Positions 23,502 to 32,688 of a DNA stretch of 64,000 nucleotides are shown here, piece after piece; position 1 is the first letter of the stretch; every line of letters starts with the position of its first letter. The translations under genes were made by a program, and so were the position numbers. The stretch is taken from assembly GCF_014694385.1 (NCBI RefSeq), contig NZ_JAAOCA010000021.1, positions 1 to 64,000 on the forward strand. Direction: 5' to 3'. The notes under the pieces were generated by a model. The model saw only the letters and a program-made list of their open reading frames with translations. It was not told the DNA's origin and searched no databases. The DNA comes from Pseudomonas typographi (GTDB lineage: Bacteria; Pseudomonadota; Gammaproteobacteria; Pseudomonadales; Pseudomonadaceae).

Positions 23502-25649
23502 ATGATTTACGAAGGTAAAGCCATCACGCTCGAGGCGCTCGAAGCCGGCATCGTCGAACTGAAGTTCGACCTCAAGGGCGAGTCCGTGAACAAGTTCAAT
23601 CGCCTGGCGCTCGAGGAACTGCGCCACGCCGTCGATACGCTCAAGGGCCATGCAGGCTTGGCCGGGGTGTTGGTCACCAGCGGTAAAGACGTGTTCATCG
23701 TTGGCGCCGACATCACCGAGTTCGTTGCCAATTTCCGGTTGCCCGACGATCAACTGCTCGCCGCCAACCTCGAAGTGAACCGCATCTTCAGCGATTTCGA
23801 AGACTTGCCGGTGCCCACGGTGGCCGCCATTAACGGTATCGCCCTGGGCGGCGGCCTGGAAATGTGCCTGGCGGCGGATTTCCGGGTCATGTCCACGGCC
23901 GCCAAGGTGGGCTTGCCAGAAGTAAAACTCGGTATCTACCCAGGCTTTGGCGGCACCGTGCGCCTGCCACGCTTGATCGGGGCCGACAACGCCATCGAAT
24001 GGATCGCCGCGGGCAAGGAGCACCGTGCCGATGAGGCCCTGAAGGTTCGCGTTGTAGATGCGGTGGTGGCCCCGGAGCTGCTGCGCGATGCGGCGCTAGA
24101 CTTGCTCCGGCGCGCGGTGGCCGGTGAACTCGACCACAAGGCCCGGCGCCAGCCGAAACTGGAAAAGCTCAAGCTTAATCCGATCGAACAGATGATGGCG
24201 TTCGAAACCGCCAAGGGCTTTGTCGCGGGCCAGGCCGGGCCGAACTACCCGGCCCCGGTCGAGGCGATCAAGTCGATCCAGAAGGCGGCCGCGCTCGGTC
24301 GCGACAAAGCGATCGAGGTCGAGGCGGCCGGTTTTGTGAAAATGGCCAAGACACCTGCCGCGCAAAGTCTCATCGGGCTGTTCCTCAACGACCAGGAACT
24401 CAAGCGCAAAGCCAAGGCTTACGACAAACTGGCCGGGCAAGTGAACCAGGCCGCCGTGCTCGGTGCCGGTATCATGGGCGGTGGCATCGCCTACCAGTCG
24501 GCGTCCAAGGGCACGCCGATCCTGATGAAGGATATCAACGAGGCAGGCATCGAGCAGGGCCTGAAAGAGGCCGCCAAATTGTTCGGCAAACTGGTTGAAA
24601 AGGGCCGCCTGACCCCTGCAAAAATGGCCGAATCGCTCAATGCCATTCGCCCGACCTTGAGCTACGGCGACTTCGGCACTGTCGATATCGTGGTCGAAGC
24701 TGTGGTGGAGAACCCCAAGGTCAAGCAGGCAGTACTGGCCGAAGTCGAAGGCCACGTCAATGAGGGCACGATTTTGGCCTCCAACACCTCGACCATTTCC
24801 ATCAGCCTGCTCGCCCAAGCGCTCAAGCGGCCGGAAAACTTCGTGGGTATGCACTTTTTCAACCCGGTGCACATGATGCCGTTGGTCGAAGTGATCCGCG
24901 GTGAGAAGTCCAGCGAGCAGGCGGTCGCCACCACCGTGGCCTATGCCAAGAAAATGGGCAAGAACCCCATTGTGGTCAACGACTGCCCGGGCTTTTTGGT
25001 CAACCGGGTGCTATTCCCATACTTCGGTGGTTTCGCCAAGCTGGTCAGCGCTGGCGTGGATTTCGTGCGCATCGACAAGGTCATGGAAAAGTTCGGCTGG
25101 CCGATGGGCCCCGCCTACCTGATGGATGTGGTCGGCATCGACACCGGCCACCATGGCCGTGATGTGATGGCCGAAGGCTTCCCCGACCGCATGAAGGACG
25201 ACCGCCGCTCGGCCATCGATGCACTGTACGATGCCGGCCGCCTGGGCCAGAAGAACGGCAAGGGGTTCTACGTTTACGAAACCGACAAAAAGGGCAAACC
25301 GAAAAAGGTCGCCGACCCTTCGGTGCTCGACGTGCTCAAGCCGGTGGTGTACGAACAGCGAGAATTGACCGACGACGACATCCTCAATTGGATGATGATC
25401 CCGCTGTGCCTTGAAACCGTGCGCTGCCTGGAAGACGGCATCGTCGAAACCGCCGCCGAGGCCGATATGGGCTTGGTCTACGGCATCGGCTTCCCGCCCT
25501 TCCGCGGTGGCGCGCTGCGCTACATCGACGCGATCGGCGTGGCCGAGTTCGTGGCCCAGGCCGACCGTTATGCCGAACTCGGCCCGCTGTACCAACCCAC
25601 TGCCAAGTTGCGTGAGATGGCCGCCCAAGGCCAGCGTTTCTTCGGTTGA
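23502..25649 (+). CDS. fadB: Fatty acid oxidation complex subunit alpha
   Basis: FadB carries enoyl-CoA hydratase, 3-hydroxyacyl-CoA dehydrogenase and isomerase activity, and works with FadA in beta-oxidation. The 715 residues match the usual length. The N-terminal crotonase domain (about 1-190) has VTSGKDVFIVGADITEF and GIALGGGLEMCLA. A Rossmann NAD domain (about 310-500) begins AAVLGAGIMGGGIA, and HFFNPVHMMPLVEVI contains the catalytic His. The start at 23502 has CTGGAGA nearby; the frame stays open upstream but only through non-coding-looking sequence. It forms an operon with fadA. Confidence 0.95.
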   Translation: MIYEGKAITLEALEAGIVELKFDLKGESVNKFNRLALEELRHAVDTLKGHAGLAGVLVTSGKDVFIVGADITEFVANFRLPDDQLLAANLEVNRIFSDFEDLPVPTVAAINGIALGGGLEMCLAADFRVMSTAAKVGLPEVKLGIYPGFGGTVRLPRLIGADNAIEWIAAGKEHRADEALKVRVVDAVVAPELLRDAALDLLRRAVAGELDHKARRQPKLEKLKLNPIEQMMAFETAKGFVAGQAGPNYPAPVEAIKSIQKAAALGRDKAIEVEAAGFVKMAKTPAAQSLIGLFLNDQELKRKAKAYDKLAGQVNQAAVLGAGIMGGGIAYQSASKGTPILMKDINEAGIEQGLKEAAKLFGKLVEKGRLTPAKMAESLNAIRPTLSYGDFGTVDIVVEAVVENPKVKQAVLAEVEGHVNEGTILASNTSTISISLLAQALKRPENFVGMHFFNPVHMMPLVEVIRGEKSSEQAVATTVAYAKKMGKNPIVVNDCPGFLVNRVLFPYFGGFAKLVSAGVDFVRIDKVMEKFGWPMGPAYLMDVVGIDTGHHGRDVMAEGFPDRMKDDRRSAIDALYDAGRLGQKNGKGFYVYETDKKGKPKKVADPSVLDVLKPVVYEQRELTDDDILNWMMIPLCLETVRCLEDGIVETAAEADMGLVYGIGFPPFRGGALRYIDAIGVAEFVAQADRYAELGPLYQPTAKLREMAAQGQRFFG

Positions 25650-25677
25650 GCCGCCCGACTATTGAGCGAGATCTGAT

Positions 25678-26853
25678 ATGAGCTTGAATCCAAGAGATGT
25701 GGTGATCGTCGACTTCGGCCGCACACCCATGGGCCGCTCCAAGGGCGGCATGCATCGCAACACCCGCGCCGAGAACATGTCGGCGCACCTGATCGACCAA
25801 CTGTTGGCGCGCAACCCCAAGGTAGACCCGGCCGAGGTCGAGGACGTGATCTGGGGTTGCGTCAACCAAACCCTGGAGCAGGGTTGGAACATCGCCCGTA
25901 TGGCTTCACTGATGACGCGCATCCCTCACACGGCGGGCGCGCAAACGGTCAGCCGCCTGTGCGGCTCGTCGATGAGCGCATTGCATACCGCAGCCCAAGC
26001 CATCATGACCGGCCATGGCGATGTGTACGTGATCGGTGGCGTCGAGCACATGGGCCATGTGAGCATGATGCATGGCGTGGACCCTAACCCGCAGCTGTCC
26101 CTGCACGCGGCCAAGGCCTCGGGCATGATGGGCCTGACCGCCGAGCTGTTGGGCAAGATGCATGGCATCAGCCGCGAGCGGCAGGACGCCTTTGGTGTAC
26201 GGTCGCACCAATTGGCCCACAAGGCCACCGTCGAAGGCTTGTTCAAGAACGAGATCATCCCCATGGAGGGGTATGACGAGAATGGCCTGCTGCGGGTGTT
26301 CGACTACGACGAGACGATCCGCCCGGAAACCACCCTTGAGGGCCTGGCGGCGCTCAAGCCCGCGTTCGACCCTAAAAGCGGCACCGTGACCGCGGGCACC
26401 AGTTCACAGATTACCGACGGCGCTTCGTGCATGATCGTGATGTCGGCCCAGCGCGCGCAAGACCTCGGCATCCAGCCGTTGGCGGTGATTCGCGCCATGG
26501 CCGTGGCCGGCTGCGATCCCTCGATCATGGGCTATGGGCCGGTACCTGCGACGCAAAAAGCGCTCAAGCGCGCCGGCCTGACGATTGCCGATATCGACTG
26601 CATCGAGCTCAACGAAGCCTTCGCGGCACAGGCCCTGCCGGTGCTCAAAGACCTGAAGGTGCTCGACAAAATGGATGAAAAGGTTAACTTGCACGGAGGC
26701 GCTATCGCTTTGGGCCACCCCTTCGGTTGCTCTGGTGCACGGATTTCCGGCACTCTGCTCAACGTGATGGAGCAAAAGGGCGCCCGGCTGGGCATCGCCA
26801 CCATGTGCATTGGCTTGGGCCAGGGCATTACCACGGTGTTCGAACGGGTTTAG
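25678..26853 (+). CDS. fadA: 3-ketoacyl-CoA thiolase
   Basis: The 391-residue thiolase is the beta subunit of the fatty acid oxidation complex and releases acetyl-CoA from 3-ketoacyl-CoA. The nucleophilic Cys lies in SRLCGSSMSALHTAAQ (about residue 92). The thiolase-2 signature AIALGHPFGCSGAR and final CIGLGQGITTVFERV hold the His and second Cys. It begins 28 bases after fadB and shares its transcript. The long hairpin 36 bases downstream may end or stabilise the message. Confidence 0.95.
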   Translation: MSLNPRDVVIVDFGRTPMGRSKGGMHRNTRAENMSAHLIDQLLARNPKVDPAEVEDVIWGCVNQTLEQGWNIARMASLMTRIPHTAGAQTVSRLCGSSMSALHTAAQAIMTGHGDVYVIGGVEHMGHVSMMHGVDPNPQLSLHAAKASGMMGLTAELLGKMHGISRERQDAFGVRSHQLAHKATVEGLFKNEIIPMEGYDENGLLRVFDYDETIRPETTLEGLAALKPAFDPKSGTVTAGTSSQITDGASCMIVMSAQRAQDLGIQPLAVIRAMAVAGCDPSIMGYGPVPATQKALKRAGLTIADIDCIELNEAFAAQALPVLKDLKVLDKMDEKVNLHGGAIALGHPFGCSGARISGTLLNVMEQKGARLGIATMCIGLGQGITTVFERV

Positions 26854-26888
26854 CCGCCCGCCGAGGTTGACCCGCGTCGGGGCCTGGC

Positions 26889-26926
26889 AAGGTGTTCAGA
26901 AGTTCGTGCTAACTTCCGAACACCTT
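26889..26926. other. Long imperfect palindrome after fadA
   Basis: Arms AAGGTGTTC-A-GAAGTT and AACTTC-C-GAACACCTT pair over 15 positions with a single opposing mismatch around a 6-base loop. No T-run follows on either strand, so a simple intrinsic terminator is not obvious. It may be an mRNA-stabilising 3-prime hairpin or an operator-like palindrome. Confidence 0.6.
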
Positions 26927-26988
26927 ACCAGCGCCCCGGCGTTCGTTCTGCTTCAAAAAAATTGAAACGCTTTGACCGGGAGTGACCC

Positions 26989-27240
26989 ATGCAGCTACAA
27001 CCTGGCCTGTATCGCCATTACAAGGGCCCGCAATATCGGGTATTCGGTGCCGCCCGGCATTCCGAAACCGAGGACTGGGTGGTGGTCTACCAGGCGCTGT
27101 ACGGCGATTTCGGCCTGTGGGTCAGGCCTTTGAGCATGTTTCTGGAGTCGGTCGATGTCGATGGCGAGCAGGTGCCGCGCTTTGCTTTGGTACAGGCCCA
27201 GCCGGGCCTTTTCGAGCTCGGCGCCGGTGATGGCGCATAG
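26989..27240 (+). CDS. DUF1653 domain protein
   Basis: An 83-residue protein almost entirely made of the DUF1653 fold: PGLYRHYKGPQYRVFGAARHSETEDWVVVYQALYGDFGLWVRPLSMFLESV. The family is small, widespread in proteobacteria and of unknown function. A GGGAGTG ribosome site precedes the ATG, and it lies between fadBA and topA. Confidence 0.88.
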   Translation: MQLQPGLYRHYKGPQYRVFGAARHSETEDWVVVYQALYGDFGLWVRPLSMFLESVDVDGEQVPRFALVQAQPGLFELGAGDGA

Positions 27241-27249
27241 GCATCGCGC

Positions 27250-27278
27250 TTGACCTCACCTTTTCACCACTATATATA
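27250..27278 (+). promoter_or_regulatory. Predicted sigma-70 promoter of topA
   Basis: TTGACC at 27250-27255 and TATATA at 27273-27278 are separated by 17 bases. The pair lies 59 bases before the topA ATG, after the preceding DUF1653 gene ends. Confidence 0.6.
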
Positions 27279-27336
27279 GCGGTGCCTCGAAGGGCGTAAT
27301 CGCTCTCTTTCTTCAGCATTAGGAAATTTCCAATCC

Positions 27337-29955
27337 ATGGGCAAGTCGCTGGTCATCGTGGAATCCCCGGCTAAGGCCAAGACCATCAACAAGTATCTGG
27401 GCAACCAATACGTGGTGAAGTCGAGTATCGGCCATATCCGAGACCTCCCCACCAGCGGCTCGGCCAGTGCCACCAAGGAGCCAGCCAAGGCCGCTGGCAA
27501 AAAAAGCAAGGCGGTGGCCGAAGCGCCTGCCGTTTCGCCCAAGGAAAAAGCCCGGCGCCAGTTGGTGGCGCGCATGGGCGTGGACCCGGAGCACGGCTGG
27601 AAGGCCCACTATGAGATCTTGCCCGGCAAGGAAAAGGTCATCGAAGAGCTGCGCCGGCTGGCCAAGGATGCCGATACCATTTATCTGGCGACCGACTTGG
27701 ACCGCGAGGGGGAAGCCATCGCCTGGCACCTGCGTGAGGCCATCGGCGGCGATGATGCTCGCTACAAGCGCGTGGTGTTCAACGAAATCACCAAGAAGGC
27801 CATCCAGGATGCCTTCGCCCAGCCGGGCGACCTCGACATCGACCGGGTCAACGCCCAGCAGGCACGGCGTTTTCTCGATCGTGTAGTGGGTTATATGGTG
27901 TCACCGCTGCTGTGGCAAAAAATCGCCCGCGGCCTCTCGGCCGGGCGCGTGCAGTCGGTGGCGGTCAAGCTGATCGCCGAGCGCGAGCGCGAAATCCGCG
28001 CGTTCAACCCCCAGGAATACTGGGAGCTGCACGCCGACCTGAGCGGCCAGGGCAATGCCAAGGTGCGTTTCGAGGTGGTGCGCGAAGGCGGCGAGGCGTT
28101 CAAACCGGTCACTGAAGCCCAGGCCATGGCCGCGGTGACCAAGCTCAAGGCATCGAGCTATAGCGTTACCAAGCGCGAAGACAAACCCACCAGCAGCAAG
28201 CCGTCGGCGCCTTACATTACCTCCACCCTGCAGCAGGCGGCGAGCAACCGCCTGGGCTTCGGTGTGAAAAAAACCATGATGATGGCCCAACGCTTATACG
28301 AGGCGGGCTACATCACTTACATGCGTACCGATTCGACCAACCTGTCGGTAGATGCGCTGGACATGGCCCGGGGCTATATCGACACGCAATTCGGCGCCGC
28401 CTACTTGCCGGCGCAGCCGAACCTGTACAGCAGCAAAGAAGGCGCCCAGGAGGCGCACGAGGCGATTCGCCCCTCCGACGTGAACACCGCGCCTACCCAA
28501 CTCTCGGGCATGGAGCGTGACGCCGAGCGGCTTTACGAGTTGATCTGGCGCCAGTTCCTGGCCTGCCAGATGACGCCGGCGCAATATCTGTCCACCACCA
28601 TCACGGTAATGGCCAGCGGCTTTGAGCTGCGCGCCAAGGGCCGCATTCTCAAGTTCGACGGTTATACCCGCATACAACCGCAGCAGAGCAAGCCCGGTGA
28701 AGACGAAGTGTTGCCAGACATGGGCCAAGGCGAAGCGCTCACGCTGTTGAAGCTCGACCCTACCCAGCACTTCACCAAGCCGCCGGCACGCTATTCCGAG
28801 GCGAGCCTGGTCAAGGAAATGGAAAAACGCGGTATTGGCCGGCCGTCCACCTATGCGGCAATCATCTCGACCATCCAGGACCGCGGTTACGTAACATTGC
28901 ACAACCGCCGGTTCTATTCGGAAAAAATGGGCGATATCGTCACCGAGCGCTTGTCTGAAAGCTTTGCCAACCTGATGGATTACGGCTTTACCGCCGGTAT
29001 GGAAGAGAACCTCGACGACATCGCCCAGGGCGAGCGTAACTGGAAGAACGTGCTTGATGAGTTTTACGGCGATTTCAAGCAAAAGCTCGAATCGGCCGAA
29101 GACAGCGACCATGGCATGCGCGCCAACCAGCCCACGCCCACCGACATTCCCTGCCCGGAGTGCGGCCGGCACATGATGGTGCGTACCGCCTCCACCGGTG
29201 TGTTCCTAGGCTGTTCCGGCTACAGCCTGCCGCCAAAGGAGCGCTGCAAGGCCACCATCAACCTGGTGCCCGGCGACGAAATCGCCGCCGACGACGAAGG
29301 TGAGTCTGAATCGCGGCTGCTGCTGACCAAGCACCGTTGCCCGATCTGCAGCACTGCAATGGATGCCTATCTAGTCGATGAGAAGCGCAAGTTGCACATC
29401 TGCGGCAACAACCCCGATTGCCCCGGCTATGAGGTGGAGCAGGGCAGTTACCGCATCAAGGGTTACGAAGGGCCGAGTTTGGAATGCGACAAGTGCGGCA
29501 GCCAAATGCAACTTAAAACCGGCCGTTTCGGTAAGTTCTTTGGCTGCACCAACCCCGAATGCAAGAACACCCGCAAGCTGTTGCGTAATGGCGAAGCCGC
29601 GCCGCCCAAGATGGATGCAGTTAAGATGCCGGAGCTCAAGTGCGAAAAGGTCGACGACACCTACGTATTGCGCGATGGCGCCTCGGGCTTGTTCCTGGCG
29701 GCCAGCCAGTTCCCGAAGAACCGTGAAACCCGGGCGCCGCTGGTGCTCGAGCTTATCCCGCACAAAGCCGAAATCGACCCCAAGTACCACTTCTTGCTAG
29801 GCGCACCGGCCAAGGACCCCGATGGCCGGCCAGCGGTGATCCGATACAGCCGCAAAACCAAGGAGCAATATGTGCAAACCGAGGTCGAGGGTAAGCCGAC
29901 CGGTTGGCGCGCATTCTTCGACGGCAAGAGCTGGAAGGTCGAAGACAAGCGCTGA
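27337..29955 (+). CDS. topA: DNA topoisomerase I
   Basis: This 872-residue type IA topoisomerase relaxes negative supercoils. A TOPRIM domain (VIVESPAKAKTINKYLGNQYVV, DLDREGEAIAWHL) is followed by the gate domains with the active-site Tyr in GYITYMRTDSTNLS (about 328). Three C4 zinc fingers follow: CPECGRHMMV...C, CPICSTAMDAYLV...C and CDKCGSQMQL...C. A Lys/Ala-rich insert (about 47-70) interrupts the TOPRIM domain, as in other Pseudomonas TopA. It has its own promoter and is followed 21 bases later by a DUF6586 gene. Confidence 0.96.
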   Translation: MGKSLVIVESPAKAKTINKYLGNQYVVKSSIGHIRDLPTSGSASATKEPAKAAGKKSKAVAEAPAVSPKEKARRQLVARMGVDPEHGWKAHYEILPGKEKVIEELRRLAKDADTIYLATDLDREGEAIAWHLREAIGGDDARYKRVVFNEITKKAIQDAFAQPGDLDIDRVNAQQARRFLDRVVGYMVSPLLWQKIARGLSAGRVQSVAVKLIAEREREIRAFNPQEYWELHADLSGQGNAKVRFEVVREGGEAFKPVTEAQAMAAVTKLKASSYSVTKREDKPTSSKPSAPYITSTLQQAASNRLGFGVKKTMMMAQRLYEAGYITYMRTDSTNLSVDALDMARGYIDTQFGAAYLPAQPNLYSSKEGAQEAHEAIRPSDVNTAPTQLSGMERDAERLYELIWRQFLACQMTPAQYLSTTITVMASGFELRAKGRILKFDGYTRIQPQQSKPGEDEVLPDMGQGEALTLLKLDPTQHFTKPPARYSEASLVKEMEKRGIGRPSTYAAIISTIQDRGYVTLHNRRFYSEKMGDIVTERLSESFANLMDYGFTAGMEENLDDIAQGERNWKNVLDEFYGDFKQKLESAEDSDHGMRANQPTPTDIPCPECGRHMMVRTASTGVFLGCSGYSLPPKERCKATINLVPGDEIAADDEGESESRLLLTKHRCPICSTAMDAYLVDEKRKLHICGNNPDCPGYEVEQGSYRIKGYEGPSLECDKCGSQMQLKTGRFGKFFGCTNPECKNTRKLLRNGEAAPPKMDAVKMPELKCEKVDDTYVLRDGASGLFLAASQFPKNRETRAPLVLELIPHKAEIDPKYHFLLGAPAKDPDGRPAVIRYSRKTKEQYVQTEVEGKPTGWRAFFDGKSWKVEDKR

Positions 29956-29976
29956 ATACACTTTTGGAGACATGCC

Positions 29977-30501
29977 ATGGCCCACGAGCGTTACACCCGA
30001 ACCAACCAGAAGCTGTATTTCGCGGGCCTGGCCCTGGAGGCCTTGGGTAAGGCTGAGGAGGGCGCGGCCATGAATGCACAGGCCCTGGCCCAAGCTGGGC
30101 GCGAGGCGGTGTTATTTCACCTATACGGTGCCTTGCTCGGGTTATGCCACGAAATCGCCGGGTTCTACCGCTTGGCCGACAGCAACGCCCCCCGCGCGCA
30201 GGTTTACTTGACTCGCCAAACGCTGGAGGCGGCGCCCAACCCCGAACTCGCTGAGTTGGTGGAGTTGGCCCAGCAACCGGAAACCTGGCTGGCGCAGTTG
30301 CTGGCCGCCTTCGAGGGGCTGTTCCAACCCCCGCGCGAAGCGCCGGCCAAAGCCAAGCACGACGTGACCACGCCGCTCATTCAAGCGCTCAATCTCGACG
30401 AGCAAGAGCCCGCCGTGTTGCAGGTGCAAACCCTGGAGCAATGGCGCCAGCAGCTCAAAGCATTGGCCATTCGCTTTCGCGAAGGCCTCAGTGAGTGCTG
30501 A
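29977..30501 (+). CDS. DUF6586 family protein, topA-linked
   Basis: A 174-residue all-helical protein (MAHERYTRTNQKLYFAGLALEALGKAEE...) of a family found beside topA in Pseudomonas. A helix-rich N-terminal half is followed by an acidic and basic linker and the QTLEQWRQQLKALAIRFREGL ending. No catalytic motif, signal or membrane segment is visible. It begins 21 bases after topA and is probably read through from it. Function is unknown. Confidence 0.85.
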   Translation: MAHERYTRTNQKLYFAGLALEALGKAEEGAAMNAQALAQAGREAVLFHLYGALLGLCHEIAGFYRLADSNAPRAQVYLTRQTLEAAPNPELAELVELAQQPETWLAQLLAAFEGLFQPPREAPAKAKHDVTTPLIQALNLDEQEPAVLQVQTLEQWRQQLKALAIRFREGLSEC

Positions 30502-30553
30502 TTCAGTAAAGCGCTGCTACAATGGCAGGCCTTCATTGGAGACCTGCCCCTTT

Positions 30554-30787
30554 ATGTCCACGTCTTTTCTTGAAATCGTCGAACTGCCAGATGGCCGTAT
30601 CGAACTGCGTCGCGCCGAAGATGAAGGGTCGCTGGTTACCCTCGATTTCTCTGAAGACGCCAAGGTTTTCCTGCAGGGTCAGCATGTCGAGGTGGCTAAA
30701 GCCATGCTCAGCGTTGGCGTGCAAATGGCCGGGCGGTTGGTCGAAGGTGACTTCGAACGCGACGAAGGCCCTCGCGTATTGCACTGA
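30554..30787 (+). CDS. Conserved hypothetical protein, topA operon region
   Basis: A 77-residue acidic protein (MSTSFLEIVELPDGRIELRRAEDEGSLVTLDFSED...) with a beta-rich N-terminal half and the helix HVEVAKAMLSVGVQMAGRL. The frame extends upstream to 30491, overlapping the previous gene, but the ATG at 30554 gives the compact conserved unit. In P. aeruginosa a protein of this kind lies between topA and sulA-lexA. Function is unknown. Confidence 0.8.
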   Translation: MSTSFLEIVELPDGRIELRRAEDEGSLVTLDFSEDAKVFLQGQHVEVAKAMLSVGVQMAGRLVEGDFERDEGPRVLH

Positions 30788-30964
30788 GTCGCCGGCCGTA
30801 AGGCTAATAACGCTGCAAGCCACCCGTTAACTGCTCAAAGCGCCCGAAAGCCCACGGCACGTCAGTTGCCGCTGCTTTGTCCTGCCTCCCTCGAAACCCT
30901 GCCCGGAACCTGCGCGTCAAGCGATGGCGCCCAGCCTCCCGTGCGCCTTGCCGTTTCGTAACTT

Positions 30965-30976
30965 TGTGTCGACAAT
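30965..30976. promoter_or_regulatory. Predicted PrpR operator, distal half of an inverted pair
   Basis: TGTGTCGACAAT here is the exact reverse complement of ATTGTCGACACA at 31028-31039. The element sits just upstream of a -35-like TTGACC. A matched pair around a promoter, in front of a GntR gene, suggests autoregulation. Confidence 0.65.
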
Positions 30977-30979
30977 CTA

Positions 30980-31008
30980 TTGACCACATGGCCGATTGGC
31001 GCTAGCTT
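30980..31008 (+). promoter_or_regulatory. Predicted promoter of the prp operon
   Basis: TTGACC (30980-30985), 17-base spacer, TAGCTT (31003-31008). The -10 is weak, as expected for a regulated promoter, and lies between the two TGTCGACA operator copies. Confidence 0.45.
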
Positions 31009-31027
31009 TGCCGCATAAACCTAATAA

Positions 31028-31039
31028 ATTGTCGACACA
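31028..31039. promoter_or_regulatory. Predicted PrpR operator, proximal half
   Basis: ATTGTCGACACA ends on the first base of the prpR start codon and mirrors the distal copy at 30965-30976 over 12 bases. A repressor bound here would cover the transcription start or ribosome site. Confidence 0.65.
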
Positions 31040-31755
31040 TGACCGAAGCCACTCTCATCACCCTGCCCAGCAGCGACGAAGCCGAAACCATCGCCGAACA
31101 CGTGTTCCGCCGCCTGCAGGCCGCCATCGTGCGCGGCGACATCGCCCCCGGCAGCAAAATCTCCGAGCCGGAGTTGGCGCGCACCCACGGTGTGAGCCGT
31201 GGCCCGTTGCGTGAGGCGATTCACCGCCTCGAGGGCCAGCGCTTGGTGGTGCGTGTGCCCCATGTAGGGGCGAGGGTGGTTTCCCTGAGCCACCAACAGT
31301 TAATCGAGCTGTACCAAATCCGCGAATCGTTGGAAGGCATGGCCTGCCGGCTGGCCGCCGCACGCATGAGCACGGCCCAGATCGACGAGTTGCGCCAGGT
31401 GTTGGACACCCACGAGCGCGACGAGGCCTTCCAAGCGGGGGTGGGCTACTACCAGCAGGAAGGCGACCACGATTTCCACTACCGGATCATCCAGGGCAGC
31501 GGCAACCGCACCTTGAGCGAGTTGCTGTGCGAAGAGCTCTACCAGCGCGTGCGCATGTATCGCATCCAGTTTTCAGCCACGCCGCACCGGCCGCACCAGG
31601 CGTTCGCCGAACATCACCGCATCCTCGACGCCATCGCCGAACGTGACGGCGAGTTGGCCGAGTTGCTCATGCGCCGGCATATCGCCGCATCCCGGCGCAA
31701 CATCGAAAGGCAGTTGCCCAGCACCGAACAGAACAACAACGGAGGTGAAGTATGA
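31039..31755 (+). CDS. prpR: GntR/FadR-family regulator of the methylcitrate operon
   Basis: A 238-residue GntR regulator. The N-terminal winged helix (about 15-80) has AIVRGDIAPGSKISEPELARTHGVSRGPLREAIHRLEGQRLV. A FadR/FCD-type helical domain with metal/ligand His residues (DFHYRIIQ, HHRILDAI, HIAASRRN) follows. It precedes prpB and overlaps its ATG by four bases. In Pseudomonas this kind of gene heads prpBC-acnD-prpF and usually represses it until 2-methylcitrate accumulates. Note that enteric PrpR is an unrelated sigma-54 activator. Two matching TGTCGACA sites flank the promoter. Confidence 0.87.
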   Translation: MTEATLITLPSSDEAETIAEHVFRRLQAAIVRGDIAPGSKISEPELARTHGVSRGPLREAIHRLEGQRLVVRVPHVGARVVSLSHQQLIELYQIRESLEGMACRLAAARMSTAQIDELRQVLDTHERDEAFQAGVGYYQQEGDHDFHYRIIQGSGNRTLSELLCEELYQRVRMYRIQFSATPHRPHQAFAEHHRILDAIAERDGELAELLMRRHIAASRRNIERQLPSTEQNNNGGEV

Positions 31756-32639
31756 CCCTGACACGCCCCGGCGAGCGCTTTCGCCAAGCCCTGGCCACCG
31801 AGCGGCCGCTGCAGATCGTCGGTACGATCAACGCCAACCACGCTTTGCTGGCGCAGCGCGCTGGTTTCAAGGCTATTTACCTGTCGGGCGGCGGCGTGGC
31901 GGCAGGCTCGTTGGGGCTGCCGGACCTAGGCATCAGCAACCTGGACGACGTGCTCACCGATGTGCGCCGCATCACCGATGTGTGTGACGTGCCGCTGTTG
32001 GTGGATGTCGACACCGGCTTTGGCTCCTCTGCCTTCAACGTGGCGCGCACGGTGCGCTCGATGATCAAGTTTGGTGCCGCGGCCATTCACATCGAGGACC
32101 AGGTAGGCGCCAAGCGTTGTGGCCATAGGCCCAACAAGGAGATTGTCACCCAGCAAGAAATGGTCGACCGCGTCAAGGCGGCCGTAGACGCCCGCACCGA
32201 CGACAGCTTCGTGATCATGGCACGCACCGATGCACTGGCGGTAGAGGGCTTGGAAGCCGCGTTGGACCGGGCCGCGGCCTGTATCGAAGCCGGCGCCGAC
32301 ATGGTGTTCCCAGAGGCGATTACCGAGCTTGGCATGTACAAGCAGTTCGCCGCCCGTGTAGGCGCGCCGATCCTGGCCAACATCACCGAGTTTGGCGCCA
32401 CCCCGTTGTTCACCACCGAAGAACTGGGCGCGGCCGACGTGGCCATGGTGTTGTACCCGCTTTCGGCTTTCAGGGCGATGAACAAGGCCGCCGAAAACGT
32501 GTACACGGCGCTGCGCCGCGACGGCACCCAGCAGGCCGTGCTCGACACCATGCAAACACGCGCGCAGCTGTACGAATCGATCGGCTACCACGCCTTCGAG
32601 CAAAAGCTCGATGAATTGTTCGCGCGCGGCAAGGGCTAA
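31752..32639 (+). CDS. prpB: 2-methylisocitrate lyase
   Basis: PrpB splits 2-methylisocitrate into pyruvate and succinate, the last step of the methylcitrate cycle. This 295-residue product has the isocitrate-lyase superfamily marks: SGGGVAAGSLGLPD, VDVDTGFG, and IEDQVGAKRCGHRPNK with the catalytic Cys. Later motifs, including the MARTDAL metal-binding region, are also present. It overlaps the regulator gene by four bases and precedes prpC by 49 bases. Confidence 0.95.
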   Translation: MTLTRPGERFRQALATERPLQIVGTINANHALLAQRAGFKAIYLSGGGVAAGSLGLPDLGISNLDDVLTDVRRITDVCDVPLLVDVDTGFGSSAFNVARTVRSMIKFGAAAIHIEDQVGAKRCGHRPNKEIVTQQEMVDRVKAAVDARTDDSFVIMARTDALAVEGLEAALDRAAACIEAGADMVFPEAITELGMYKQFAARVGAPILANITEFGATPLFTTEELGAADVAMVLYPLSAFRAMNKAAENVYTALRRDGTQQAVLDTMQTRAQLYESIGYHAFEQKLDELFARGKG

Positions 32640-32688
32640 CGGCGGCCTCCCCCCCCTACAACAACTTCAAGAAAATGGGAGAACTCTC

